NCBI RefSeq assembly: GCF_013044135.1
Contig: NZ_JABEPP010000004.1
Location: 519,428-583,427, forward strand
From: Enterovirga aerilata
Lineage (GTDB): Bacteria > Pseudomonadota > Alphaproteobacteria > Rhizobiales > Beijerinckiaceae
Reading direction: 5' to 3'
DNA: 64,000 bases
Part shown: one piece after another, positions 38,481-48,202 of the stretch
Position numbering within the stretch: position 1 is the stretch's first letter
Layout: each line of letters starts with the position of its first letter
Program-made: the position numbers and the translations under genes
Notes under the pieces: model-generated
Told to the model about the DNA's origin: nothing
What the model saw: only the letters and a program-made list of their open reading frames with translations
The model's database searches: none

Positions 38481-38911
38481 CCCACCATCACCGGCACCTC
38501 GCGCGAGGCCAGGGTGACCGAGACCAGCGACTGGCAGTTGGAAGTCTTGCCGAGCGCCGAGGCGTATTGTGGTGCGACCCCGACCGAGTGTTGTCCCTTC
38601 TTGGGAAGCGCCGTATCGTCGATGACCAGAAAGCCTCTCTCGTTGCCGACCAGGCGATCTGCCTCCTGCAACAGGGCAACTTCGAGCGGAGCGCTGTCCC
38701 AAACCCCTGCGGCGACGAAATGATGAAGCCGGTCATAGCCGACCGCGTCGGCACGTGCCGCCATGGGTTGCACGCTCTTGCGGTCTCCTGGACCGATCAG
38801 GCCCGCAATGTAGACCGGACACATCCGGCGACGCGCCGGGTGCGAAAGGCCGGCCAGAAACGGCTTAAGCCATCGTTCGAGCTCCTCCCTCCAATCCTGC
38901 TCCACCGCCAT
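38481..38911 (-). mobile_element. IS701-like transposase N-terminal fragment
   Basis: Read from the ATG at 38911, the minus strand encodes MAVEQDWREELERWLKPFLA and DRKSVQPMAARADAVGYDRL and FLVIDDTALPKKGQHSVGVA, the N-terminal part of an IS701-type DDE transposase with the first catalytic Asp. Similarity ends at VPVMVGL, exactly where the IS256 right end begins, so IS256 landed inside this older element and its distal part is gone. Confidence 0.8.
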
Positions 38912-39007
38912 GGCCGGCTCTCAAACACTGACCTCTCATGAATCACGCAAACCGCCCTACGGGAATCCCTCAAAAGCGCCTCGCCACAGCATTCTGCCAA
39001 AGTAGTG

Positions 39008-39799
39008 CTAGTGGATGTGCAGGCCTCCATTCACGTCGACCGTAGCGCCGGCCATGAAGGTGGAGAGGTCCGATAACAGGAACAACACGACGCCCGGCAC
39101 CTCCCAACGGCTTCCCGAGCGGCCCATCGGCACCAGTTTCTCGAAGCCCTGGCGGATCTCGGGAGTCTGGTTCGGGTTACCCTCGACATCGGTGTTGATG
39201 AGCGCCGGCGAGATCGTGTTCACCCGGATGCCCATGGGGGCGAGCTCACGCCCGTAGGCCTTCCCGATCGCGTTCACGGCGGCCTTTGAAGCCGAATAGG
39301 CCGAGGTGCCATAGAGGCCGCCGCCGCGCTGCCCGGCAACGGACGACATGCAGACGACCGCAGGCCTCGTGCCGCTTTTTAGGTGCGGCACGGCCGCCTG
39401 AATGACGAGGAAGGTGCTGCGGGCGTTGATGTCGAACAGCATGTCGACCTGATCGGCTGTGATCTCGTCAAACGCGCCGCCGACCGTGACCCCGACCATC
39501 GGCACGAGGCCGTCGAGGCCGCCGAGGTGGTCGACGGCATCCTCGACCACCTGCCGGCACGAGGCCGGGTCTCGGGCGTCGAACCTCACGGCCGCGGCCG
39601 CGCCGACATCCGCCACCGCCCGGAGGGCCGCCTCGTAGTCGATATCGGCGATCACCACCTTCGCGCCGTGCTCGACGAGGAGCGCCGCCGTCGCCTTGCC
39701 AAGGCCGCGGGGCGACGCGGCGCCCGTGAGGAGGACGCGCTTGCCCTCCAGCAGCTTCCCGGTGAGACGGAGCCCGCAGGTTTCAAGTTCGGCATACAT
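39008..39799 (-). CDS. SDR-family oxidoreductase
   Basis: A 263-residue classical short-chain dehydrogenase. The NAD(P) motif is slightly altered (LLTGAASPRGLGKATAALL, TGxxxxxGxG type), an acidic residue after beta-2 (VVIADIDYEAA) favours NAD, and the catalytic residues are in MSSVAGQRGGGLYGTSAYSA with YSASK. VNTISPALINTDVEG follows. The substrate is unknown. It may be cotranscribed with the M24 peptidase gene 45 bases upstream. Confidence 0.9.
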   Translation of the reverse strand: MYAELETCGLRLTGKLLEGKRVLLTGAASPRGLGKATAALLVEHGAKVVIADIDYEAALRAVADVGAAAAVRFDARDPASCRQVVEDAVDHLGGLDGLVPMVGVTVGGAFDEITADQVDMLFDINARSTFLVIQAAVPHLKSGTRPAVVCMSSVAGQRGGGLYGTSAYSASKAAVNAIGKAYGRELAPMGIRVNTISPALINTDVEGNPNQTPEIRQGFEKLVPMGRSGSRWEVPGVVLFLLSDLSTFMAGATVDVNGGLHIH

Positions 39800-39844
39800 A
39801 TCGAATGATCGTCGGTTTGGTTGATCGCTGCCGCGATGCGCGGT

Positions 39845-41026
39845 TCAGACGGGCCCGCGGGTCCATTCGCGGCCGCTGTCGCCGAAGCCTTCCACCTGCC
39901 CGGCATGCGTGATGGCGACGGTGTCCTCCACCTTGATGAAGCCACGGCGCGGATGCTTGATCGCCGTCTCGATCGAGATGACCATGCCGGCCCGGAGGGA
40001 GCGCCCGGCATCGTCCGGCGGATAGGAAAAGTTCGAGGCGAGGCGCGGCGCCTCGTGTGAGACCAGCCCCATCCCGTGCGCGATGAAGTCGACCTCGTCG
40101 CGATGGGGGCTCCGGGCGATCCGCGCCTCGGCAGCGACATAGATCTCGCGGCCCGGCGCCCCGTCGGCGACCGCCCCGCGGGCGGCGGCCTGGATGTCGA
40201 GCACCTCGCCGAGGAGATTCTGCAGCTCCTCATCCGGGTCACCCAGCACCGCCATCCGGCAGAGGTCGCCGATATAGCCGCCGTAATTGCCTCCCGAGTC
40301 GAGCGAATAGATGTCGCCCTCCTTCAGAACGTAGTCGGAGGGGGAGCGGTTGAGGCTCGTCCCCGCCGAGGTGAGGCAATATTCGAAGGCGAGGCCGCGC
40401 TTCGTCTCCTCGGCGATGAGCGAGCGGACGAGATCGTTCTTGGTGTTGCCGGGCCCGTGGGTGCGCATGACGGCGAGCATTGACGAGACGACGGATTCCG
40501 AGGCCGTCTTCACGAGCGCGAGCTCCTCCTCGCTCTTGATTGCGCGCAGCAGTTCGAGGACCCGCTGCCCGTCGACCAGGGAATAGCCAAGGAGCTGGGA
40601 CTTCAGCGCATCCGTCGCGTCCGCCGGGATGAAGGCGGGCTCGATCCCGATCGCAGCGCCCTTGGGCGCACGCGCCCGGATGTAGCCGATCGCGGCCTCG
40701 ATCGCTTCCAGCGAGCTCCAGGTTCGCGCATGGACCTCGGGCGTCCAGAACTTCCCGAGCTCTTTCTCGAAACCCTCCATGGCGTTGCCGACATAGATGG
40801 CCTGATCCGGCCGCCCGCGGAAATAAACAACAATCGGTAAGTATCGGCTGATTCCGATCGAGTCGAAGCCCGAGAAGAAAAAGAACGAGTAGCCGCCCAG
40901 CAGGTATCGCGTGTTGTGCCGCGAGGTCGCGAGGATAACGTCGATTCCCGCCTCGGCCATCAGCTCGTCGAGGCGGTCCTGGGCGAAGGGCGGTTTGCCT
41001 GGGATTGCAGGCGTTTCCATCAGCAT
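39845..41026 (-). CDS. M24-family metallopeptidase (Xaa-Pro-type)
   Basis: A 393-residue protein starting MLMETPAIPGKPPFAQDRLD. The N-terminal creatinase-like domain (DVILATSRHNTRYLLGGYSF) precedes a pita-bread domain with all five metal ligands: SLDSGGNYGGYIGD (two Asp), IAHGMGLVSHEAPR (His), VISIETAIK and FIKVEDTVAIT (two Glu). Such proteins cleave Xaa-Pro bonds or hydrolyse small amidino/amide compounds such as creatine. A longer frame upstream has no family character. Confidence 0.88.
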   Translation of the reverse strand: MLMETPAIPGKPPFAQDRLDELMAEAGIDVILATSRHNTRYLLGGYSFFFFSGFDSIGISRYLPIVVYFRGRPDQAIYVGNAMEGFEKELGKFWTPEVHARTWSSLEAIEAAIGYIRARAPKGAAIGIEPAFIPADATDALKSQLLGYSLVDGQRVLELLRAIKSEEELALVKTASESVVSSMLAVMRTHGPGNTKNDLVRSLIAEETKRGLAFEYCLTSAGTSLNRSPSDYVLKEGDIYSLDSGGNYGGYIGDLCRMAVLGDPDEELQNLLGEVLDIQAAARGAVADGAPGREIYVAAEARIARSPHRDEVDFIAHGMGLVSHEAPRLASNFSYPPDDAGRSLRAGMVISIETAIKHPRRGFIKVEDTVAITHAGQVEGFGDSGREWTRGPV

Positions 41027-41329
41027 CGACGCATTGCTCCGTGGGGACGTCGTGGGTCCCGCTTGAGGTCCGGTTGGGGCGCTTTCCCGGGTTTTCGGTG
41101 TCGGTACAGGCGGGGAACGGACCGCGCGGACGAGCGGTGCGCCAGCGCTTCGGTGCGGTTTTGCCTTCGGCAGAAGCTCTTGGGCACGGGCGTCTGTGTT
41201 CGATCGACTACCTCGATCGTAGCCTGTCGCCGGATGGCGTACAGGGGTCGTACATGTCAAATTATTCTGTAATCTCAGAGACTTAGCTTCCTGCCGCCCG
41301 CTCAATCCCCAAATTGGTTGCGGCCGGGC
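41027..41329. other. Promoter region of the M24 peptidase gene
   Basis: No gene is supported in this gap of about 300 bases. It holds a TTGACA-like -35 (complement of 41255-41260) next to a palindrome at 41239-41253, which is described separately. Confidence 0.4.
41239..41253. promoter_or_regulatory. Candidate GntR-type operator
   Basis: GTACAGGGGTCGTAC has inverted GTAC ends and lies right after TTGACA on the minus strand. It is well placed for the GntR/FCD regulator encoded next door, but the site was picked by eye and is short. Confidence 0.3.
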
Positions 41330-42037
41330 TCAGTGGTCGGGCGCGGCGCTCAGCAGTGGACCGATATTGGTGCAGATCGTCTTGATGTGCCGGCGCATCG
41401 CCTCTTCCGAGCGCTGGCTGTCTTTTCGGCGGATATGGCCGAGGATGACGCGGTGCTCCTTCGAGTACTGCTCCACCGCCGGCGGGTTGAACCGGCGTGC
41501 ATTGCAGATGTTCCACCGCGAGCTCTGCTTTGTCTTCTGGAGTCGATCCATCCATCCGATCAGGAGAATGTTGCCGCTTGCTTCGGCAAGCGCGCGATGG
41601 AACAGGTCGTCCCACTTCTCGTATTCGGGCCAGCATTCGGCGACGCTGGCCTTCTCGCAATAGGTCTCCATCGCTTCGTACTCGCGTGCGGTGGTCCGAT
41701 AGGCCGCGAGCCGCGCCATCACCGGCTCGAATGCCTCGCGTGCCTCGAGGAGCTCGTGCAGCGAGCTCCTGCGAGCGATCTCCTCGGGCGTCGAAGCGAC
41801 CGCGTCCGGCGTCGCCCCGACGAAGGTCCCCTTCCCGACATGCCGCCAGATCAGGCCGCGGTCTTCCAGGATCTGCAGCGCGCCGCGAAGCACTTGGCGC
41901 GAAACGCCGAGCTCCTCGCTCAGCCTCCGCTCCGGCGGTAGGCGGCGATGCAGCAGGAATCTGCCGTCGGAGATGAGCGTCTCGACCCGGGCCGCGACTT
42001 CGTCCGCCTCGGAGAGAGCGTGCTTCGGGTTGCCCAT
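41330..42037 (-). CDS. GntR-family regulator with FCD domain
   Basis: A 235-residue FadR-type regulator. The winged helix is LPPERRLSEELGVSRQVLRG with EDRGLIWRHVGKGTFVG, and the FCD ligand domain follows with the metal-type His and Asp residues in KWDDLFHRALAEASGNILL and EEAMRRHIKTICTNI. It likely controls the M24-SDR genes on the same strand downstream of it. The ligand is unknown. Confidence 0.88.
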   Translation of the reverse strand: MGNPKHALSEADEVAARVETLISDGRFLLHRRLPPERRLSEELGVSRQVLRGALQILEDRGLIWRHVGKGTFVGATPDAVASTPEEIARRSSLHELLEAREAFEPVMARLAAYRTTAREYEAMETYCEKASVAECWPEYEKWDDLFHRALAEASGNILLIGWMDRLQKTKQSSRWNICNARRFNPPAVEQYSKEHRVILGHIRRKDSQRSEEAMRRHIKTICTNIGPLLSAAPDH

Positions 42038-42412
42038 GTCGCGACCTCTGACCGTTTGGCCAGCGCACTCGCAAAACCCAAGCCGGCCTCACTGCTTTGG
42101 AACACCAGACTGCTCCTGCAGTTCGCCGTGCCTGCGCTCCGTGCGGGCGAACTCCCAGGCCCTCCTCGGACGATTGAAGCCGAATTCGCAAGCATTGTCA
42201 GCCGCGAACCAAAAGCGACAACCGTTGCCGGGAGCAGTCAAAGCGGGAATGACGGCCTGATCCGGCGAAGGGCCGCCAGTTGCAGAACCACTGACCGTCC
42301 GCTCTTGGGTCGGCGCCTCATATTCGGTTGCGGCGCTGGTCAGAACCAAGGCCATCGCGCTGTCCTCAAGCAGGACCAGGCGGCGTTCGAGGGCGGCACT
42401 TCCAGCGAGGCG
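42038..42412. other. Stretch between GntR and DUF1194 genes without supported gene
   Basis: An 88-codon frame on the minus strand (42089-42355) has no family likeness and unusual composition, so it is not called. No hairpin or promoter stands out. Confidence 0.4.
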
Positions 42413-43216
42413 CTACGGCTCGTATCGACGCCCTCGCATCTTCTCGCCGATCAGGCAGTCGGACCGCTCCCGCTGCTCAGCCGCTTGTATCGTTGCCTCA
42501 GGCTCGGGCGCCGCAGCGATCTCGCGGACGAGCTTCGTCCTGATCGCGTCGGCGAAGTGGCGCGCCTCGCGGACCGGAACGATGAACGCACCCGGACCGC
42601 CGGTCACGCAATCCTCGTAGTAGAGGTCGAGGCTCTCGATCTCGCCGAACCCGGTTGGCCGCTTCACCATGAAGGGCAGACCGTTGATGGTGACGCCCTG
42701 TGCGACCGCTTCATCGCGGGCTGCCGTGATGGTGCGGCCCGTGTTGTTCGGGCCGTCGCCCGAAATGTCGATCACGCGGCGCAGAGGATCGAGGCCGCTC
42801 TCTCGATGGAGCCTAAGCCCCATTTCGATCGCTCCTGAGATCGAAGTCGAGTAGATGCGGCCGATAGGTGCCATTGCGAGCCGGTCGGCGAACGCAGAAG
42901 CGGTCGCGGCACCGTCGACGAGCGTCCAAGGCACCACCACGGTCTGCTGGGCCGGACCGGACCACTCCATGTAGACAACACCGATCCGGCCGACATTTCC
43001 CTTGCGGACCGCGTCGTGGACGATTGCGGACCGGAATGCCTCGACGAATCCGTCCCGCTGGAGGCGCTGCTCGTCATCGTCCATCGAGCGAGAGACATCG
43101 ACGGCAAGCACGAGCGCCACATCGACCTCAGTCTCGGACCAGCCACTCGCGGCCGACGCAGAGAGCGCGCTCGCGCCGACGAACATCGTGAATAGCACCC
43201 GAGCGAGCTTCAGCAT
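42413..43216 (-). CDS. DUF1194 secreted protein (von Willebrand A-like)
   Basis: The ATG at 43216 gives 267 residues with a clear signal peptide (MLKLARVLFTMFVGASALSA, cleavage near ASG). The mature protein begins a von Willebrand A-like fold with a MIDAS motif DVSRSM in ALVLAVDVSRSMDDDEQ and VIDISGDGPNNTGRTITAAR. DUF1194 proteins are periplasmic and of unknown role. It is alone on this strand; an upstream in-frame ATG at 43261 would add 15 residues before the signal peptide. Confidence 0.88.
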   Translation of the reverse strand: MLKLARVLFTMFVGASALSASAASGWSETEVDVALVLAVDVSRSMDDDEQRLQRDGFVEAFRSAIVHDAVRKGNVGRIGVVYMEWSGPAQQTVVVPWTLVDGAATASAFADRLAMAPIGRIYSTSISGAIEMGLRLHRESGLDPLRRVIDISGDGPNNTGRTITAARDEAVAQGVTINGLPFMVKRPTGFGEIESLDLYYEDCVTGGPGAFIVPVREARHFADAIRTKLVREIAAAPEPEATIQAAEQRERSDCLIGEKMRGRRYEP

Positions 43217-43355
43217 CGATATCCCGCTTGTGAAAGGCCGAGCGTAGTCAGCTCCGATCAACGCGTCACCTCATATCGCGCTGCTCGATCTCATCCTTGC
43301 CCCGTGCGATTGGTTCGCACGGCAGGCTGTTAGTCCGAGTAGGCGGGGACGGTCC

Positions 43356-44246
43356 TTGGAGCTGAGAGAACTGGAGGCGTTCTTCTGGGTGGCGACGCTC
43401 CGCAGTTTCTCGCGGGCGGCGGACCGTCTGCACACCTCCCAGCCGACCATCTCCGCGCGCGTCGCGGCACTCGAGGCGCATCTCGCCGTGACGCTGCTCG
43501 AGCGCGGCGGGCGGCGCGTCCGGCTTACCCCACTCGGCACCGAGATGCTGGGCTTCGCCGAGCGCATCCTCGGGCTCCGGGCACAGGCAGAGCATGCGGT
43601 CAGCGGGGCAGCCGGGCTGCGGGGCCATGTGAGGCTCGGGACGGCAGAGACCGTCGTTCATACCTGGCTGCCGCGATTTATCAGAGAGCTCGAAACGCGC
43701 CACCCGCGCCTCAGCGTCGAGCTGACGGTCGACACCACTCCGAACCTGCGCGAGGAGCTCGTGCGCGGCGAACTCGACCTCGCGATCCTGCTCGGCCCGA
43801 TCTCCGAGCCGACCATGCACAGCAGGCCGATCTCGACCTACCCGCTCTCCCTTGTTGCAGCCCCTTCGCTCGGGCTCGCCGGCCGGGAACTCACGCTGGC
43901 GGATCTCGGGGCATACCCGTTCATCACCTATTCGCACCGGACGCGGCCGACGATCGCGCTCCGTGAGTTGTTCCGCAACTCGGGCCTGCCGCAGCCCAGG
44001 CTGATTGCGTCGGCCTCCCTTGCGGCCAACATTCGGCTTGCCGTGGACGGCGTCGGCCCTGCCACTCTGCCCGAGATCCTGGTCGCTCGCGAGATCGCGG
44101 ATGGTCGCCTGCATCCCCTGACGGTCGACTTCGAGCTCGAGCCGCTTCGCTTCACAGTCACCTATCCGCGCGCGCCCAGCGATCCTTTGATCGCCGCCGC
44201 CGCCGAGTTGGCCAGACAGGTTGCTTCTGCTTATCAGGAATCCTGA
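43356..44246 (+). CDS. LysR-family transcriptional regulator
   Basis: A 296-residue regulator starting from a TTG ([20 protein letters not shown]). The winged helix has [20 protein letters not shown], and the effector domain covers the rest ([30 protein letters not shown]). It points the same way as the DUF1445-TRAP-DUF2848 genes and probably regulates them; the effector is unknown. Confidence 0.92.
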   Translation: MELRELEAFFWVATLRSFSRAADRLHTSQPTISARVAALEAHLAVTLLERGGRRVRLTPLGTEMLGFAERILGLRAQAEHAVSGAAGLRGHVRLGTAETVVHTWLPRFIRELETRHPRLSVELTVDTTPNLREELVRGELDLAILLGPISEPTMHSRPISTYPLSLVAAPSLGLAGRELTLADLGAYPFITYSHRTRPTIALRELFRNSGLPQPRLIASASLAANIRLAVDGVGPATLPEILVAREIADGRLHPLTVDFELEPLRFTVTYPRAPSDPLIAAAAELARQVASAYQES

Positions 44247-44320
44247 TCGAGACTCTGCGGCTCCAGCCTCTTGATCGCCGACGAAGCGCGGCCGTTAATC
44301 GTTGCGACGGGGACGTGACG

Positions 44321-45133
44321 ATGAATGCAGGCGCCGCCTTCGCCCTGAGCAGACCTCTCGACGGCCCCGCCGAGGTTCGCCACGCGGCGCGTGCCGGGCG
44401 CCTCCGCGGCCAGACCTCCGGGCTCGCCCCGGGCTTCGTCCAAGCGAACCTTGCGATCCTGCCGAGCGATGTCGCGGCGGACTTTCTCCGCTTCTGCCAG
44501 CGTAACCCGAAACCCTGCCCCCTGATCGGGATGTCGGAGCCGGGCGATCCGATGCTTCCCGACCTCGGGGCCGATCTCGACATCCGCACGGACGTGCCCC
44601 GTTATCGCGTATGGCGCGATGGCGAACTCGCTGAGGAGGTCGACGACATCCGGGACCTCTGGCGCGACGACCTCACGGCGTTCCTCATCGGCTGCTCCTT
44701 TTCCTTCGAGGAGGCGCTGCTCGCCGACGATGTCCCCGTCCGTCACATCGCCGAAGGCCGCAACGTCCCGATGTACCGGACGACCATCCCGACCGCGCCG
44801 GCGGGGCCGTTCCATGGCCCGCTCGTAGTCTCCATGCGGCCGCTCAAGGCGGCTGACGCGATCCGGGCGGTCCAGATCACGTCGCGCCTGCCCGCCGTAC
44901 ACGGGGCGCCCGTCCATCTCGGCGATCCGTCTCTGATCGGCATTCGGGACATCACGGCACCCGATTACGGCGAGGCGGTGCGCGTCGAGCCCGACGAGCT
45001 GCCGGTGTTCTGGGCCTGCGGAGTCACGCCGCAATCGGTGATCGCGGCCGCGAAGCCGCCCTTCGCCATCACGCATGCGCCGGGCTGCATGCTTGTCACC
45101 GACCTCAAGAATACCCGGCTGTCGATCCTGTAG
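44321..45133 (+). CDS. DUF1445 / D-glutamate cyclase-family putative hydro-lyase
   Basis: A 270-residue DUF1445 protein ([55 protein letters not shown]). The family is named as putative hydro-lyases; the mammalian member DGLUCY converts D-glutamate to 5-oxo-D-proline. A similar activity on an amino or hydroxy acid is possible here. A GTG two codons upstream is an alternative start. It stands 74 bases after lysR and 35 bases before the TRAP binding protein. Confidence 0.87.
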   Translation: MNAGAAFALSRPLDGPAEVRHAARAGRLRGQTSGLAPGFVQANLAILPSDVAADFLRFCQRNPKPCPLIGMSEPGDPMLPDLGADLDIRTDVPRYRVWRDGELAEEVDDIRDLWRDDLTAFLIGCSFSFEEALLADDVPVRHIAEGRNVPMYRTTIPTAPAGPFHGPLVVSMRPLKAADAIRAVQITSRLPAVHGAPVHLGDPSLIGIRDITAPDYGEAVRVEPDELPVFWACGVTPQSVIAAAKPPFAITHAPGCMLVTDLKNTRLSIL

Positions 45134-45168
45134 CCGCAAGCCTCAACCAGCGCGAAGGAGTCCCCGAG

Positions 45169-46227
45169 ATGAAGCGAGCGACATCCATTCTGGCGGCGGG
45201 CTTCGCCGCCGCCTTCCTGAGCGGCGGGATGGCATCCGCGCAGGACCTGCCGAAGACCAGCCTCAAGGTCGTGGGCGCCTGGGGAAACCTGTCCCAGTAC
45301 AAGAACTTCGAGCAGCCTTTCTGGTCCAAGGAGATCACGGCGAAATCGAACGGCGCGATCACGGCCGAGATCACGCCCTTCAACGAAATGGGCCTCAAGG
45401 GAGCCGAGATCTTCCGCCTGATGCGGCTCGGCGTGATCGATTTCGGCTCGACGGTGCTCGGCTACGTCGCCGGAGACGACGCCCGCAACGAGGCCGTCGA
45501 CCTTGCCGGACTCTCGCCCGACATCGAGACGGCCCGGAAGGTCTCCGACGTCTACAAGCCCGTCTACGACAAGTTCTATCGCGAGAAGTTCGGCATCAAG
45601 GTGCTGGGCATCTGGCCGTATCCGGCGCAGGTCCTGTACTGCAACGGCGAGATCAAGAGCCTCGCGGACATCAAGGGCAAGAAGGTCCGGACGGGCAACC
45701 GCACCCTTGCCGAGTTCGTCGAGGCGCTTGGCGGGACGGGCGTGACGCTCGCCTTCAACGAGGTCGTCCCCGCCCTCCAGAACAAGGTCGTCGACTGTGC
45801 CATCACGGGCACCCTGTCCGGCAACTCGGCCAAGTGGACGGAGGTTTCGACCCACATCCACGCCCTCCCGGTCGGCTGGAGCCACGTGATGTTCGCCGTC
45901 AACGCCAGGCGCTGGGACAGCCTCGACCCAAAGGTGCGGGACCTGCTGCAGAAGGAGATCGCCGGCCTCGAGGACCGCATCTGGAAGGCAACGGATGTCG
46001 AGACGCAGCAGGGCTTCGACTGCAACACCGGCAAGGACAGCTGCACCATGGGGACCAAGGCCAGGATGACGCTCGTCCCGGTGAGCGATGCCGACAAGAC
46101 GCTGCTGACGAAGGTTCTCAACGAGACCGTGGTGCCGAAATGGGCGGCCCGCTGCCCTGGTGACTGCGTGCCGGCCTGGAACGAGAGCGTCGGGAAGATC
46201 CTGAACATCCAGGCGAAGGCGAACTGA
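45169..46227 (+). CDS. TRAP transporter substrate-binding protein (DctP type)
   Basis: A 352-residue periplasmic protein with a signal peptide (MKRATSILAAGFAAAFLSGG, cleavage after ASA). LKVVGAWGNLSQYKNFEQPF and KVRTGNRTLAEFVEALGGTG carry the TRAP signature, including the Arg that binds the substrate carboxylate. A CNTGKDSC insertion with two Cys and the CPGDC near the C-terminus suggest disulfides. It feeds the two membrane subunits that follow. The ligand, probably an organic acid, is unknown. Confidence 0.93.
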   Translation: MKRATSILAAGFAAAFLSGGMASAQDLPKTSLKVVGAWGNLSQYKNFEQPFWSKEITAKSNGAITAEITPFNEMGLKGAEIFRLMRLGVIDFGSTVLGYVAGDDARNEAVDLAGLSPDIETARKVSDVYKPVYDKFYREKFGIKVLGIWPYPAQVLYCNGEIKSLADIKGKKVRTGNRTLAEFVEALGGTGVTLAFNEVVPALQNKVVDCAITGTLSGNSAKWTEVSTHIHALPVGWSHVMFAVNARRWDSLDPKVRDLLQKEIAGLEDRIWKATDVETQQGFDCNTGKDSCTMGTKARMTLVPVSDADKTLLTKVLNETVVPKWAARCPGDCVPAWNESVGKILNIQAKAN

Positions 46228-46285
46228 GCCGCAACCGCCCGGCCGGCCCGTCCGGGCCGGCCGGCTTCGCCGGAAAGGTCAGATC

Positions 46286-46909
46286 GTGACCAGCTTTCTT
46301 CATCAATGGATCGGCCTCGCCGACCGGATCGCGACCTGGGCGGTGCGTATCGCGGGCGCCATGATGCTCGCCGCCGCCATCCTCGTGTCCTTCGACGTGC
46401 TCCTGCGGAAGTTCGCCTCCGTGACGGTCGGCGGCGCGGACGAGCTGTCCGGCTACGCCTTCGCGGTGGGTACGAGCTGGGCGCTCGCCTTCACGCTGCT
46501 CCGGCGCGCCAATGTCCGGGTGGACGCACTCTATGCGAGGCTCCCGGAGCGCCTCGCGGCAGCGCTCGACCTTCTGGCGCTCCTCTCGCTTCTCGTCTTT
46601 GTCGGCTATCTCACCTGGCGGGCCTCGCTCGTCCTGCAGGATTCGCTCCTGTTCTCGGCGCGGGCCACGACGCCGCTCGCCACCCCGCTCTGGATTCCTC
46701 AGACCCTGTGGCTCGCCGGGTTCGGCTTGTTCCTCTTCACGATCTTGCCGCTCATCGCGGCGGTAGCGTTCGCGCTCGCCCGCGGCGACCGGGCGACGGT
46801 GCGCCGCCTCGCCGGCGCCCGCACGCTGGAGGAGGAAGCCGCGGAAGAGAAGAGCCATACGGCCGGCCTGCAGCCGGCCGGCCTGCAGACCCTGGGCGGG
46901 GAGCGCTGA
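46286..46909 (+). CDS. TRAP transporter small permease (DctQ type)
   Basis: A 207-residue protein with four membrane helices, starting MTSFLHQWIGLADRIATWAV. The DctQ motif DVLLRKF and ADELSGYAFAVGTSWALAFT are present. The C-terminal tail is polar and includes a GLQPAGLQ repeat. It sits between the binding protein and the large permease, with only three bases to the latter. Confidence 0.9.
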   Translation: MTSFLHQWIGLADRIATWAVRIAGAMMLAAAILVSFDVLLRKFASVTVGGADELSGYAFAVGTSWALAFTLLRRANVRVDALYARLPERLAAALDLLALLSLLVFVGYLTWRASLVLQDSLLFSARATTPLATPLWIPQTLWLAGFGLFLFTILPLIAAVAFALARGDRATVRRLAGARTLEEEAAEEKSHTAGLQPAGLQTLGGER

Positions 46910-46912
46910 GCC

Positions 46913-48199
46913 GTGCTGGGCACCACCCTTCTGATCCTCATCGTCCTGCTGGCGCTCGCGATCCCGGTCGCGGCGGCGCTCGGCGTCCTGGGTCTGATCC
47001 TCGAGCGGCTCTATTCGACGATGCCGCTCAGCCTCGCCATGGGCGAGGTCGCCTGGTCGGCGGGCCGGGACTTCCTGCTCGTCTCCATCCCCATGTTCAT
47101 CCTGCTCGGCGAGATCCTGCTCAGGTCGGGCGTGGCCGAGCGGATGTACGCGGCGCTGGCCACATGGCTGTCCTGGCTGCCCGGCGGGCTGATGCACTCG
47201 AATGTCGGGGCCTGCGCGGTCTTCGCCGCCACCTCCGGCTCCTCCGTCGCGACCGCCGCGACGGTCGGCACCGTCGCCCTGCCGCTCGTGCGCACCCACG
47301 GCTACAACGAGCGGCTGTTCCTCGGCACCCTCGCGGCCGGCGGCACGCTGGGCATTCTCATCCCGCCCTCGATCAACATGATCATCTACGCGGTGCTGAC
47401 GGATACCTCGATCCCGAAGCTGTACCTCGCCGGGATCATCCCCGGGCTGGGCCTCGCCGGGCTGTTCATGGTGATCGTGGCGATCGCCTGCATGATCCGT
47501 CCCGAATGGGGCGGCACGCGGATACGGGCGAGTTGGGGCGAACGCCTGGCGAGCCTGCCGCATCTCCTACCCCCGCTCTTCATCTTCCTGGTCGTCGTCG
47601 GCTCGATCTATGCCGGCCTCGCGACCCCGACGGAGGCCGCCTCGCTCGGCGTGGTCGCGGCGCTGGTGCTCGCGGCCTTCTATCGTCGGCTCAGCCTCGC
47701 GATGCTGGTCGAGGTCTTCGAGAACACGATGCGGACCACAGCGATGATCATGCTGATCATCGTGGCGGCCTATTTCCTCAACTTCGTGATCACGGGCATC
47801 GGGCTCACGAGTTTGATCACGGGCGCCGTCGCGTCCCTGGGCCTCTCCAAATGGGGCATGCTGGTCGCGATGGTCGTCTTCTACCTCGTGCTCGGCTGCT
47901 TCATGGAGACGCTCTCCATGATGATCACGACCATCCCGATCATCGCACCCGTGATGGTGGCGCTCGGCTTCGACCCGATCTGGCTCGGCATCATCATCGT
48001 CATTCTGATCGAGGCGGCGCTGATCACGCCGCCCGTGGGGCTGAACCTCTACGTCGTGCAGTCGCTTCGCTCCGGCGGGAGCCTGAACGACGTCATCGCG
48101 GGCTCGCTTCCCTTTGTGATTGCGATGATCGCGCTGATCGTGCTGCTCGCGATCTTCCCCGGCCTGGCGCTCTGGCTGCCATCCCTTGTTCGAGGCTGA
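46913..48199 (+). CDS. TRAP transporter large permease (DctM type)
   Basis: A 428-residue sodium-coupled permease starting from GTG, with about 12 helices. Landmarks are FLLVSIPMFILLGEILLRSG, the conserved ATSGSSVATAATVGTVALPL, and GGTLGILIPPSINMIIYAVL. These form the DctM fold found with DctP and DctQ. Confidence 0.94.
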   Translation: MLGTTLLILIVLLALAIPVAAALGVLGLILERLYSTMPLSLAMGEVAWSAGRDFLLVSIPMFILLGEILLRSGVAERMYAALATWLSWLPGGLMHSNVGACAVFAATSGSSVATAATVGTVALPLVRTHGYNERLFLGTLAAGGTLGILIPPSINMIIYAVLTDTSIPKLYLAGIIPGLGLAGLFMVIVAIACMIRPEWGGTRIRASWGERLASLPHLLPPLFIFLVVVGSIYAGLATPTEAASLGVVAALVLAAFYRRLSLAMLVEVFENTMRTTAMIMLIIVAAYFLNFVITGIGLTSLITGAVASLGLSKWGMLVAMVVFYLVLGCFMETLSMMITTIPIIAPVMVALGFDPIWLGIIIVILIEAALITPPVGLNLYVVQSLRSGGSLNDVIAGSLPFVIAMIALIVLLAIFPGLALWLPSLVRG

Positions 48200-48202
48200 G
48201 CC

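Noticed and set aside
42089-42355. Minus-strand 88-codon frame between GntR and DUF1194 genes
   Set aside because: No family likeness and no good ribosome-binding site.
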